A stretch of DNA of 64,000 nucleotides from Palsa-506 sp963707065. Its GTDB lineage: Bacteria; Actinomycetota; Actinomycetes; Streptosporangiales; Streptosporangiaceae. Of this stretch, positions 19,437 through 27,696 are shown piece after piece. The translations under genes were made by a program, and so were the position numbers. The notes beneath the pieces are model-generated. The model had not been told where the DNA came from. It saw only the letters and a program-made list of their open reading frames with translations, and did not search any database. The stretch covers positions 475,461 through 539,460 of the forward strand of contig CAVPPJ010000018.1 in assembly GCA_963707065.1 (NCBI GenBank), read 5' to 3'. Numbering within the stretch: position 1 is the stretch's first letter; each line of letters begins with the position of its first letter.

Positions 19437-19487
19437 GTCTCCCCTCGGGGGAGAGTCAGCCCGCTGGCGCGTTGTTGACTCTCCCCC
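19437..19487. promoter_or_regulatory. MerR operator region between divergent genes
   Basis: GGGGGAGAGTCA (19447-19458) is repeated in perfect inversion as TGACTCTCCCCC (19476-19487) with 17 bases between. The left arm also forms its own dyad with TCTCCCC at 19438-19444. The right arm contains TTGACT (19475-19480), a -35 box facing the SnoaL-like gene. Long-spacer promoters with such dyads are typical MerR targets, so autoregulation plus control of the SnoaL-like gene is expected. Confidence 0.75.
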
Positions 19488-19553
19488 GGCCGGATCGGCG
19501 AGCGTGGGAACTACCGGCCGCGAGGGCCGGCGGACAGAAAGGATCGCAAGCAC

Positions 19554-19913
19554 ATGGCAACCGAGCTGACCGGCGTCATCGCCGACCACATCAGGGCCAT
19601 CAACGCCTTCGACACCGACGCGATCGTCGCGACCTTCGCCGAGGACGCCTACGTGAACGACAACCGCCGCGAGATCACGGGCAGCAGCGCGATCCGGCGT
19701 TGGGCGGCGAAGGAGATGGTCGGGGACAAGGTCACCCTCGACGTGCGCGAGGTCGTCGACCACTACGGCGACACCATCGTGCGGGCCGCCTACGACGGCG
19801 AGTACGACAAGACCAGCCTCCCGGACGAGCTGATCATGTCGAACTACTTCAGCGTCCGGGACGGCAAGATCGTCAGTCTGGCCGTCATCCGCAACCAGCC
19901 GTCGGAGTACTGA
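19554..19913 (+). CDS. SnoaL-like / NTF2-fold protein
   Basis: A 119-residue single-domain protein with the SnoaL pattern: helical start ADHIRAINAFDTDAIVATFAEDAYV, then ITGSSAIRRW, and a beta-rich C-terminal half. Members include polyketide cyclases, isomerases and binding proteins without catalysis, so the substrate cannot be named. AAAGGA lies about 10 bases before the ATG. It is the first gene under the MerR-type operator and is followed by two aldo-keto reductases in the same direction, suggesting a small detoxification or redox operon. Confidence 0.88.
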   Translation: MATELTGVIADHIRAINAFDTDAIVATFAEDAYVNDNRREITGSSAIRRWAAKEMVGDKVTLDVREVVDHYGDTIVRAAYDGEYDKTSLPDELIMSNYFSVRDGKIVSLAVIRNQPSEY

Positions 19914-20019
19914 TCCGCGCGGGCGGGCCGGGCCGGGCGTGTAGCCCGGGTTCCAGCGGGCAAGGTGAGTTGGCGGAGCATAGGGCCAGCGGCCCCCGCC
20001 AGCCACCCGAGGAGAACAC

Positions 20020-20862
20020 GTGAGCGCAGTACCTGACGTCATGCTGAACAACGGCCAGCAGATCCCGCAGTTCGGCTTCGGCGTCTTCCAGGTCAAGCCG
20101 GCCGACACAGCCGCGGCCGTGAGCACGGCGCTGGAGGCCGGCTACCGGCACATCGATACCGCGCAGATGTACGGCAACGAGAAGGAGGTCGGCGAGGCCA
20201 TCGGCAAGTCCGGCCTGGACCGCGCCGAGGTGTTCGTGACCAGCAAGCTGAACAACGGCTTTCACCGCCCCGATGACGCCCGCAAGGCATTTGACGACTC
20301 GCTGGACGCACTCGGCATCGAGTACATCGACCTGTTCCTGATCCACTGGCCGCTGCCCACCAGGTATGGCGGCGACTACGTGTCGACCTGGCGGACCCTG
20401 GAGGAGTTCTACCGCGCCGGGCGGGCCCGGTCGATCGGCGTGTCGAACTTCCAGCCGCACCACCTGCGCCGGCTGCACACCGAGTGCGAGATCCCCCCGG
20501 CGGTCAACCAGATCGAGGTGCACCCCTACCTGACCCAGGACGACGTGCGCGCGTTCTGCGGCGAGCATCAGATCGCCGTCGAAGCGTGGTCGCCGATAGC
20601 CCAGGGCATGGTCCTGGACGACCCGACGATCGTCTCGATCGCCGGCGGCGCGGGCAAGAGCCCCGCCCAGGTGGTGCTGCGCTGGCACATCGAGCGCGGC
20701 GACATCGTCTTCCCGAAGTCGGTCACCCCGGCCCGGATCAGGGAGAACATCGACATCTTCGACTTCGAGCTGTCCGGCCAGGACACCGAGGCAATAACCG
20801 CGCTGAACAGGAACCTGCGCACCGGGCCCGACCCGGACACCTTCGACATGATTCCCGACTAG
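20020..20862 (+). CDS. Aldo/keto reductase (NADPH-dependent)
   Basis: A soluble 280-residue oxidoreductase reducing carbonyls of small substrates. The catalytic tetrad is visible: Asp in HIDTAQMYGNE, Tyr in the same motif, Lys in VFVTSKL, His in DLFLIHWP. The cofactor-binding region is near the C-terminus (FPKSVTPARIRENI). It resembles the 2,5-diketogluconate reductase-like branch. The GTG start at 20020 has GAGGAG about 6 bases upstream. It is 106 bases after the SnoaL-like gene and 25 bases before a second reductase. Confidence 0.93.
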   Translation: MSAVPDVMLNNGQQIPQFGFGVFQVKPADTAAAVSTALEAGYRHIDTAQMYGNEKEVGEAIGKSGLDRAEVFVTSKLNNGFHRPDDARKAFDDSLDALGIEYIDLFLIHWPLPTRYGGDYVSTWRTLEEFYRAGRARSIGVSNFQPHHLRRLHTECEIPPAVNQIEVHPYLTQDDVRAFCGEHQIAVEAWSPIAQGMVLDDPTIVSIAGGAGKSPAQVVLRWHIERGDIVFPKSVTPARIRENIDIFDFELSGQDTEAITALNRNLRTGPDPDTFDMIPD

Positions 20863-20887
20863 GCCAGCGCACCTTTAGGATCCGCCC

Positions 20888-21745
20888 ATGCAAAGTTACC
20901 CACTCGGTCATTTCTCCGTCTCGCGCGTGGGCTTCGGCGCCATGCAGCTGCCCGGCCCCGGCGTCTTCGGACCGCCGCGAGACCGGCCCGAGGCACTGGC
21001 GGTGCTGCGGCGAGCCGTGGAACTGGGCGTCGACCACATCGACACCTCGCAGTACTACGGGCCTGACGTCGCCAACGAGCTCATCCGCGAGGCGCTGTAC
21101 CCCTATCCCGGCAATCTCGCGCTGGTGAGCAAGGTCGGGGCGCGCCGCGACGAGTCCGGCGGATGGCTGCGCTATGACGAGCCTGACGAGCTGCGAAAGG
21201 GGATCGAGGACAACCTGAGCAGTCTCGGCACCGGGCAGCTGGCGGCGGTCAACCTGCGGCTGATCGACGGCGCGGCACCGGATCAGCGGTTCGACGACCA
21301 GCTCGGCGCGATGATCACGGCGCGCGACGAAGGGCTGATCGGGGGCGTCGGCCTGAGCAACGTCAGCCACGCGCACCTGCTGCGCGCGCTGGAGCACACG
21401 GACATAGCGTGCGTGCAGAATCCGCTGAACCTGGTCGATCGCGCGTCGATGCCCGTACTCGCGGAGTGCAGCTCGCGGGGCATCGCGTTCGTGCCGTTCT
21501 TCCCGCTGGGCTCCGGCTTCGCCCGGCCCAACCCGGTGCTGGGCAACGAGCAGGTACTGACGGCCGCCGGGCGGCTCGGCTGCAGTCCGGCCCAGGTCGC
21601 GCTGGCCTGGACGCTGGGCCTGGCGCCCAACGTCCTGCTGATTCCCGGCACGTCCAGCCGGGCGCACCTGGAGGAGAACCTCGCGGTGGCCGGTATCGAG
21701 CTTGACGAGGAGACCAAGCAGCAGCTGGCCGCGGTCGCCGGGTAG
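20888..21745 (+). CDS. Aldo/keto reductase, PdxI/YdbC-like
   Basis: A second reductase of 285 residues. Asp and Tyr (HIDTSQYYG) and Lys (LALVSKVG) are present. The usual catalytic His is replaced in LAAVNLRLIDG, a replacement also found in YdbC/PdxI pyridoxal reductases. A cofactor motif near LLIPGTSSRAHLEENLA supports NADPH use. It is likely co-transcribed with the previous reductase. A pyridoxal or quinone substrate is a guess based on the subfamily. Confidence 0.9.
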   Translation: MQSYPLGHFSVSRVGFGAMQLPGPGVFGPPRDRPEALAVLRRAVELGVDHIDTSQYYGPDVANELIREALYPYPGNLALVSKVGARRDESGGWLRYDEPDELRKGIEDNLSSLGTGQLAAVNLRLIDGAAPDQRFDDQLGAMITARDEGLIGGVGLSNVSHAHLLRALEHTDIACVQNPLNLVDRASMPVLAECSSRGIAFVPFFPLGSGFARPNPVLGNEQVLTAAGRLGCSPAQVALAWTLGLAPNVLLIPGTSSRAHLEENLAVAGIELDEETKQQLAAVAG

Positions 21746-21851
21746 CGGCGGCCCGGCAGCCGCCGCCGCTCAGTCACGGGGACGTAAATCCACCGCAACG
21801 AGCATGTACTGCGCGGCCCGCCCGCCGTGCGGCCCGCATAACCTTGCCGCC

Positions 21852-22330
21852 ATGCTCACTCAGGCCGCGTCCCTGGTCCACCTGGATTTCTCGCCGCGGC
21901 ACCGCCAGCCGTCGCCGGGCCGCGTCCTGCTGGCCATGGTCGCCTCCATCGCCGGCTCGCTGGCCGCCGACGCGATCCTGGTGATCATCGGCGAGGCCGT
22001 GTTCCCCGGCACGAAGGGATATGGCCACTTCCAGTTCGGTGACTACGGCAAGCTGACGGTGATCGGCGTGATCATCGCCAGCGTTGCGTGGCCGGTTGTC
22101 ACGCGGGTGACCTCGCAGCCCCGGTGGCTGTTCCTGCGCCTGGCCGTCCTGGTCACGCTGTTCCTGTGGCTGCCCGACCTCTACATCCTCTACCGGGGCG
22201 CCCCGGTAGACGCGGTGGCCGTCCTGATGGTCATGCATGTGGCGATTGCCCTGGTGACCTATAACCTGCTCGTGCACATTGCGCCCGCCCGGCCGGATGC
22301 CCGGGTTTCGCCGCGCGCCACCGGCGCTGA
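21852..22330 (+). CDS. Small four-helix membrane protein (DUF6069-like), 3' end frameshifted
   Basis: Function unknown. The sequence after MLTQAASLVHLDFS holds four hydrophobic helices (VLLAMVASIAGSLAADAILV, LTVIGVIIASVAWPVV, LFLRLAVLVTLFLWLPDLYI, VAVLMVMHVAIALVTYNLLV). This matches DUF6069 proteins, which end soon after the fourth helix. The open frame instead runs on to 22835 as low-complexity, arginine-rich sequence that overlaps the next gene. A one-base loss between about 22290 and 22325 would place the natural TGA at 22328-22330 in frame, so I end it there. Confidence 0.6.
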
Positions 22331-22449
22331 CGATGCAGCCGCGCCGCCACCGGGACGTACCCTGATGGCACCAGGGCCGGGCAGCCGGCTCGTGGGCCAG
22401 CGGTCTGGAGCGATGGATCTGTGCCGGGAACGGCCATGCGAAGGGAGCC

Positions 22450-22944
22450 GTGTTGGCTATCGCCGTGCTGATCCTCTGGGTAGTGACGGCCGGCGCGGGC
22501 ATGACGCTGCTGATGAAGGGAAACGCGGCCAGGCGCCGGGCCGTCGCTCCGGAGCCGGCCGCCAGCGCGCCGGCCAGGTTCGCGGCGGTGCCGCTGACCG
22601 AGGACGGCAGGCCGCCGCCTGTGCCCCGCACGAGGGTCACCACCCCGCCTGGCCAGCACCCGCTGCTGGAGTTCAGCCATCCGGCTCTCGCGCTTGTGGG
22701 CCTGGCCTGCTGGTTCGTTTTCGTGCTCATCCACTACCGGCTGCTGGCCTGGATCTCGTTCGGGGTGCTGCTGGTCACCGTCGGTGCCGGGCTGAGCTGG
22801 CTGGCCGCCAATGCGCTGGCCGCCAGGCGGCGTGAGCACGCCGCGCGCTCGTTTCCGCCCCGTTTGATCGTTTTTCACGGCCTGGCCGCGTCCGTCGCGC
22901 TGGCCCTCACGGTCCTCACCGCGGTGTCCGCGAGCCACGGCTGA
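22450..22944 (+). CDS. Small membrane protein of unknown function
   Basis: A 164-residue protein with one N-terminal helix (AIAVLILWVVTAGAGMTLLM), a Pro/Arg-rich loop, and three further helices (LALVGLACWFVFVLIHYRLL, ISFGVLLVTVGAGLSWLA, LIVFHGLAASVALALTVL). I recognise no family. The GTG at 22450 has GGGAG very close; the next codon TTG at 22453 is an alternative start with better spacing. It follows the DUF6069-like gene in the same direction. Confidence 0.7.
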   Translation: MLAIAVLILWVVTAGAGMTLLMKGNAARRRAVAPEPAASAPARFAAVPLTEDGRPPPVPRTRVTTPPGQHPLLEFSHPALALVGLACWFVFVLIHYRLLAWISFGVLLVTVGAGLSWLAANALAARRREHAARSFPPRLIVFHGLAASVALALTVLTAVSASHG

Positions 22945-23125
22945 GCCCTCCCACTCCGCCGCTCAGCGCAGGATCTGCACGAGCAGCACGCAGGCGTTGA
23001 TGGCGGCGACGGCGATGGCAAGCATGCTGTACTGACCGTCCCGGCGCGGCCACGTCGAGCCGAGTGCGGTCGCGTTCCGGACGGTATCGGCCGCGGCCGG
23101 ACGGGCCCGGCCGTAGGGTGACCTG

Positions 23126-23923
23126 GTGAAGCCGTTCCTGCTGTTGTCCGTCCGCGCCGAGGACGCCGCCGCGGACGGCGAGTATGAGTCGATTCTGGCG
23201 TTCGCCGGGCTGGCCGAGCGCGACCTGCGCCGGGCCCGGCTGGAGCAGCGGCCGCTGGGCAGCGTCGACCTGAGCGAGTGGTCGGGGATCCTGCTGGGCG
23301 GCGGCCCGTTCAACACCAGCGACCCCCGCGAGTCGAAATCACCAGTGCAGCTGCGGGTCGAGGCCGACCTGCACGGCCTGCTCGACCAGGTGATCCCCGC
23401 GGACTTCCCGTTCCTGGGAGCCTGCTACGGCATCGGGGCACTCGGCAGTCACCAGGGAGCGGTCGTCGACCGGCAGCACGGCGAGCCGGTCGGCGCCGTT
23501 CCGGTCACCCTGACCCGGGCGGGCCGGATGGACCCGCTGCTACGGGGACTGCCCGCCACCTTCGATGCGTTCACCGGTCACAAGGAGGCGATCAGCGCGC
23601 TGCCCCGCCATGCCGTCCTGCTGGCCAGCTCCCCCGGCTGCCCGGTGCAGGCATTCAGGATCGGCTCGCATGCCTACGCCACCCAGTTCCATCCCGAGCT
23701 CGACCCGCCTGCGCTGTGTACCCGCATCGACGTCTACAAGCATGCCGGCTACTTCGATCCCGCGCAGGCCGGCGAGCTCAAGGCGATGGCCTACCGCTGC
23801 AACGTGACCCACCCGCCCGCCATCTTGCGGCGGTTCGCCGAGCGCTACGCGCGGAGCGGGGCAGCCCAGGCCGGCACGACGGCACCGTCCTCCGCTACCC
23901 CGGCCGGTCAGCTCCGCGGATAA
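23126..23923 (+). CDS. Class I glutamine amidotransferase-like protein
   Basis: A GMP-synthase-like amidotransferase without a synthetase domain. Nucleophile Cys in FLGACYGIGALG and the His-Glu pair in YATQFHPELDPP are present. The oxyanion loop LLGGGPFNTSDP is near residue 58. Such proteins hydrolyse gamma-glutamyl bonds or transfer ammonia to an unknown partner. The GTG start at 23126 follows AGGGTGACCTG. It is convergent with the S66 peptidase. Confidence 0.9.
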   Translation: MKPFLLLSVRAEDAAADGEYESILAFAGLAERDLRRARLEQRPLGSVDLSEWSGILLGGGPFNTSDPRESKSPVQLRVEADLHGLLDQVIPADFPFLGACYGIGALGSHQGAVVDRQHGEPVGAVPVTLTRAGRMDPLLRGLPATFDAFTGHKEAISALPRHAVLLASSPGCPVQAFRIGSHAYATQFHPELDPPALCTRIDVYKHAGYFDPAQAGELKAMAYRCNVTHPPAILRRFAERYARSGAAQAGTTAPSSATPAGQLRG

Positions 23924-23953
23924 CTGGGCGCCAGTGCCCGGCGCTGCCGAGCG

Positions 23954-24937
23954 TCAGTGCCTGGTGATGGTGAGCTGAGGGTTACCGGAATCGGCACGGA
24001 CCTCGATGGTGCCGCCAACCGGGAAGGTCAGCATGGGCGTGGTGTGGCCGAAGTCAACATTGGCTATCACCGGCAGGCCTGCCAGCTCAGGCCTGGCCGC
24101 CACGATCTGGCGCAGCAGCTCCCGGGTCATGCCGGTCGCCTGCTGAAATCGGCCGATGATTACTGCCCGCACCCCGGTAAAGCCGGGTTGCTGCAGCAGC
24201 GAGACCAGGTCCCGGTCGAAGTCCCATGGCCTGACCTGATCGTCGTCTTCCACGAAGACGACTGAGCCGTCCAGCGATGGCATGAACGGGGTGCCCTGGA
24301 GCAGGTTAAAAGTACACAGGTTGCCGCCCAGGATCGTGCCCTCGGCGGCTCCCTGCTGCAGCACCCACCAGCCGTCACCCGGCTCAAGGTGGCGGTCGTC
24401 CTGGTCCAGGAACCACCGGTCGTCGCTCCAGGCCGGCGACGGCGAGAGCCGGATCGGCTCCGCTGCCATCAGGCACGCCCGGAAGGCAGCCCCGGAGTAG
24501 CCGAAGTGCTGCTTCATCCCGAAGCTCGAGTAGTGCGGGCCGGAGTAGGCGACGACCCCGGCCCGGGCGTACAGCGCGTTGGCAAGCGCGGTGATATCGG
24601 AGAAACCGCACAGCGCCTTGGGGTGCGCCGCGACAAGGTCATAGTCGATGCCCGCGAGCAGCTGGTTGGAGTTGAATCCGCCCAGCACGGTGAGAATCCC
24701 ATCCACCCCGGGATCAGCGAACGCCGCATGCAGGTCAGCGAGCCGGTCCTGGACCGGGGCGGAGCTGAAGTCGTCGCAGACGCCGACGTGCTCGCCGAAG
24801 CTGACCTCAAGCCCGAGCGCGGCCAGCTTGCGGTCGGCCTCGGCCCGGACGTCCGGGCCGACGATCGCCAGTGATCGTGACGGCGCGATCACCCGCACCG
24901 ATGCGCCGGCGCTCAGCTTCGGAGGGAAGACGGCCAT
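23954..24937 (-). CDS. S66-family LD-carboxypeptidase / MccF-like peptidase
   Basis: A cytoplasmic serine peptidase related to LdcA (murein tetrapeptide recycling) and MccF (self-immunity to microcin C-type nucleotide peptides). The nucleophile Ser is in ALCGFSDITAL, the Glu in the TILGGNLCTFN region, and the His in NVDFGHTTPM. The length (327 residues) is normal. The N-terminus KLSAGASVRVIAPS is typical of the family. No microcin gene is visible nearby, so cell-wall recycling or general detoxification is the safer reading. Confidence 0.93.
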   Translation of the reverse strand: MAVFPPKLSAGASVRVIAPSRSLAIVGPDVRAEADRKLAALGLEVSFGEHVGVCDDFSSAPVQDRLADLHAAFADPGVDGILTVLGGFNSNQLLAGIDYDLVAAHPKALCGFSDITALANALYARAGVVAYSGPHYSSFGMKQHFGYSGAAFRACLMAAEPIRLSPSPAWSDDRWFLDQDDRHLEPGDGWWVLQQGAAEGTILGGNLCTFNLLQGTPFMPSLDGSVVFVEDDDQVRPWDFDRDLVSLLQQPGFTGVRAVIIGRFQQATGMTRELLRQIVAARPELAGLPVIANVDFGHTTPMLTFPVGGTIEVRADSGNPQLTITRH

Positions 24938-25047
24938 GGCCCGATCCTGGCCGATCGCCGCGAGATCGGCCAGCGAGTTAAGCGGCCGGCCTCACTCGCC
25001 TGACCCCCCGGTGGCTGCGGCGGCGGCGGCCTTGACGGGTCAGCGAT

Positions 25048-25095
25048 CTCGTCATACTCTTAATCTAATGTCATAGATAAATAAGTTGATAGTCA
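25048..25095 (+). promoter_or_regulatory. AT-rich promoter region of the S53 protease gene
   Basis: A sharp AT-rich island (TCATACTCTTAATC through AAATAAGTTGATAG) lies 45-95 bases before the ATG at 25141. It contains TAGATA as a possible -10 and an inverted TCTA/TAGA pair flanking ATGTCA. The location and composition support a promoter; the exact boxes are uncertain. Confidence 0.5.
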
Positions 25096-25140
25096 GAGCT
25101 GGATTTCTGCGGCTCTGACGTCGGGTACTGAGGAGACACC

Positions 25141-26556
25141 ATGATCAAATTCCGGCCGGGCGCCCGCACGGGTGCTGCGCCGCGCCTGCGGCTGCGGGCC
25201 GTGGCGGCGGGCATGGCCGTCACGGGCATACTCATCGCGGCTTGCGGGTCGGGCGCGGCACCCGGCCGCGCCGCGGGGCTCGGGTCCGCCAGTCAGGGTG
25301 CCGGGAGGACGGGCGCCAGTCAGGGTGTCGGGAAGACGGGCGACTGCAATTCCCTGACGACGTGCTATACCCCGCACCAGCTCCGGGTTGCCTACGGCAT
25401 CCAGCCGCTGCTGGATCGGGGGATCGACGGCCGCGGTGAGACCGTGGTGCTGCCCGAGCTCGCCTCGGCGCAGCTGTCCCCGCCCCAGGTCAGCGACATC
25501 CGCCAGGACTTTGCCCGGTTTGACAGCCTGTTCGGCCTGCCCGCCCCGCGGCTGCGGGTGGTGACCACTCTCGCCGGGCCGGTCTCGCCCTTCCTGGCCG
25601 ACCAGGAGGAGGTGCTGGACCTGGAGATGGTGCACGTGGTCGCCCCCGGTGCCGCCATCGTCGTGGACCTGGTCAAGGCGACGGCCCTGAACAACGTGCG
25701 TAACGCGGTCGCGGCCGCCGTGGCCGCGATCCGGCTCGGCCTGTCCGAGGGCGGCGTCATCTCGATCAGCGCGGCCGGCCAGACCGGCGGAGAGCATTGC
25801 GACACCCGCGCGCAGATAACCAGCCTGCACTCGGCGCTGCAGGCAGCCGCTCGGCAGCACGTGACGGTCGTCGCCGCCTCCGGCGACGTCGGCGCGGTCG
25901 GCGAGCCATGCGCCTTGATCAAGGCACTGACCGGGGGCAGCACCTTCCGGCCGGTCAAGGAGGTCAACCTGCCGGCCGCGGACCCGCTGGTGCTGGCCGC
26001 CGGCGGCACTAGCCTGCTGGCCAGTCACCAGACCGGCGCCTATCACGGCGAGATCGCCTGGGGCCTGCCGTTCGGAGACCCGGGGACGGGCTTCCAGGCC
26101 TCGGGCGGCGGTTTCAGCCACCGGATCTCCCGGCCCGGTTACGCCGATGGCGTGCCCGGCATCGGCGCTACCAGAGGCGTGCCGGATGTGGCCGCCGACG
26201 CTTCCGGTCACTCCGGCATGGCCCTGGCCATCAGCGACGGCGGCGGCCAGTTCACCATCCGCAATAGCGGCGGCACCAGTGCCTCCGCTCCGATCTGGGC
26301 CGGGCTGATCGCCCTGGCCGACCAGTACGCCGGCCGCCACCTGGGCTTCGTCAACCCGGCGATCTACCGAATCGGCCGCAGCGCGTTCTACCGCCGGGCC
26401 TTCCACGACATCACCCGGGGGGACAACACGGTCAGGTTCCCGCCCAAGACGATCACCGGCTTCCGGGCGACGGCAGGCTGGGACCCGGTCACCGGCTGGG
26501 GCAGCCCCGACGCACGCGTGCTCATCCCGCTGCTCGCCCGCTACGCCCGGTCCTGA
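25141..26556 (+). CDS. Lipid-anchored S53 (sedolisin/kumamolisin-like) serine peptidase
   Basis: An acid-type secreted protease. A lipobox (GILIAACGSG) indicates export and lipid anchoring at the Cys near residue 37. There is no long pro-domain; the catalytic fold starts soon after CYTPHQLRVAYGI. The sedolisin acid residues lie in EEVLDLEMVHVVAPG, the oxyanion Asp in VAASGDVG, the catalytic Ser in GGTSASAPIWAG (about residue 380), and a calcium site in FHDITRGDN. GAGGAG lies 6 bases before the ATG. A strong hairpin terminator follows. The short N-terminal region compared with other sedolisins may mean it is made without a propeptide. Confidence 0.93.
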   Translation: MIKFRPGARTGAAPRLRLRAVAAGMAVTGILIAACGSGAAPGRAAGLGSASQGAGRTGASQGVGKTGDCNSLTTCYTPHQLRVAYGIQPLLDRGIDGRGETVVLPELASAQLSPPQVSDIRQDFARFDSLFGLPAPRLRVVTTLAGPVSPFLADQEEVLDLEMVHVVAPGAAIVVDLVKATALNNVRNAVAAAVAAIRLGLSEGGVISISAAGQTGGEHCDTRAQITSLHSALQAAARQHVTVVAASGDVGAVGEPCALIKALTGGSTFRPVKEVNLPAADPLVLAAGGTSLLASHQTGAYHGEIAWGLPFGDPGTGFQASGGGFSHRISRPGYADGVPGIGATRGVPDVAADASGHSGMALAISDGGGQFTIRNSGGTSASAPIWAGLIALADQYAGRHLGFVNPAIYRIGRSAFYRRAFHDITRGDNTVRFPPKTITGFRATAGWDPVTGWGSPDARVLIPLLARYARS

Positions 26557-26590
26557 ACCGGCCCGGCACCGGCCTGCACCTCAGCGATCC

Positions 26591-26630
26591 GCTGGCCTGC
26601 GCCCGAGCTACGGCTCGGGCGCAGGCCAGC
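26591..26630. terminator. Strong bidirectional hairpin terminator (18-bp perfect stem)
   Basis: Positions 26591-26608 pair perfectly with 26613-26630 around the loop TACG. It lies between the convergent stops of the S53 protease (26556) and the lipocalin-like gene (26641), so it can serve both. The stem begins GCTGGCCTGC. Confidence 0.85.
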
Positions 26631-26640
26631 GCCGGACCCG

Positions 26641-27558
26641 TCAGCCCGCCGGGAGCGGTTCCAGCGCGATCCCGTTCATGCCCTGGCTGGTGCCGTACTC
26701 GTAGGCGCCGCGGCTGGTGGACAGCAGGAGCTCACGGTCACCGTGGCGGCGCAGGGCCAGCTCGACGGTGGCGACAGCGGCGTGGCTGACGGCACGGCTT
26801 CCCCCCGACGGATCGGCATAGGGCACCGCGACCACGTCGTCACTATCGGTCGTCACGCTGAGCTGAAGCCGGGCTCCGGGCGAGGGGATGCTGGCGGTGA
26901 GCCGGCCGGGTTGCCCGTGAACCAGGGGGCGCCGGCCGAGCCCGCCGAGCGGGATCCGCTCGCCGCCGTGGCTGAGCGCTCCCATTGCCGTCCAGGGCAG
27001 CCGCGCCCGGCCGATCCTTATCCTCGCGAGCACCAGTTCCAGCCAGGCGTCCGGTGCCGCGGCAAAGCCGGCCGCGTGCAGCCACACCCAGGAGTCGGCA
27101 TGCTCGGATCCCCAGTTGTGGCCGACGGTCCCGCGCCATCCGGACACGCCGACCGGCTGGCCGTCGACGTCGAACGTGCCGGTGACCAGCCCGTCAGGGA
27201 CACTGGCCGCCAGCTTGGTGCGCGGCAACGGCGCCCGGTACAGCACCGCCGGGCGCAGCGGCCGCAGCGGCGGCTGGCCGCCGCTGACGCTGAGGTCCCA
27301 GGACGCCGTCCGCTTTCCCATGACGGCGCTCCCCCGGAACTGCCGCGGCCCGGCGGCTGCGTCCGGCGGGAAGGCGCCGAAGACCTGCTTGACCACCACC
27401 GGCCGCTGGCCCTGGCCGCGATCGACCAGCGTGCACCACAGCGCAGCCGACTCCGGTCCCTGCCGGGGCCGGTGCCTGGTGTGGCGGATCCAGAGCGCCC
27501 TGGGCGAGGCCGGGTCGCGCGCGCTGACGAACCATGACTCATATCCGCCGTCGCTCAT
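26641..27558 (-). CDS. Lipocalin-like protein (CrtC/AttH or tocopherol-cyclase-like fold, tentative)
   Basis: A 305-residue soluble protein without signal peptide. Two-halved beta-rich sequence with the motif GWRGTVGHNWGSEHADSWVWLH (split across about residues 140-162) resembles lipocalin-fold proteins such as CrtC/AttH and tocopherol cyclase relatives. These bind or hydrate hydrophobic molecules. No catalytic residues can be assigned with confidence. It lies 139 bases downstream of the lipid-enzyme run in the same direction, so a lipid-related role is possible but unproven. Confidence 0.6.
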   Translation of the reverse strand: MSDGGYESWFVSARDPASPRALWIRHTRHRPRQGPESAALWCTLVDRGQGQRPVVVKQVFGAFPPDAAAGPRQFRGSAVMGKRTASWDLSVSGGQPPLRPLRPAVLYRAPLPRTKLAASVPDGLVTGTFDVDGQPVGVSGWRGTVGHNWGSEHADSWVWLHAAGFAAAPDAWLELVLARIRIGRARLPWTAMGALSHGGERIPLGGLGRRPLVHGQPGRLTASIPSPGARLQLSVTTDSDDVVAVPYADPSGGSRAVSHAAVATVELALRRHGDRELLLSTSRGAYEYGTSQGMNGIALEPLPAG

Positions 27559-27696
27559 GCGCCGATCATCGCCTGCCGGCGCCGTGATGACGAGCCATCG
27601 CAGGCGCGGGTTTGCCCAGTCCGGCCTGACCGTCCGGCCTTACCGCCTGGCCTGGCCGGCTGTCCTGGCAGCCTGGCCTGGCCGCCCGGCGCGCGC

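Noticed and set aside
21702..22835. One long frame covering both small membrane genes
   Set aside because: It starts inside the second reductase and ends as arginine-rich shadow sequence. Real genes are at 21852 and 22450.
22963..23316. Minus-strand frame ending in a hydrophobic stretch (SMLAIAVAAINACVLLVQIL)
   Set aside because: No start codon with a ribosome site is near the hydrophobic part; the upstream residues are shadow of the amidotransferase gene. A tiny membrane peptide cannot be excluded but is not supported.
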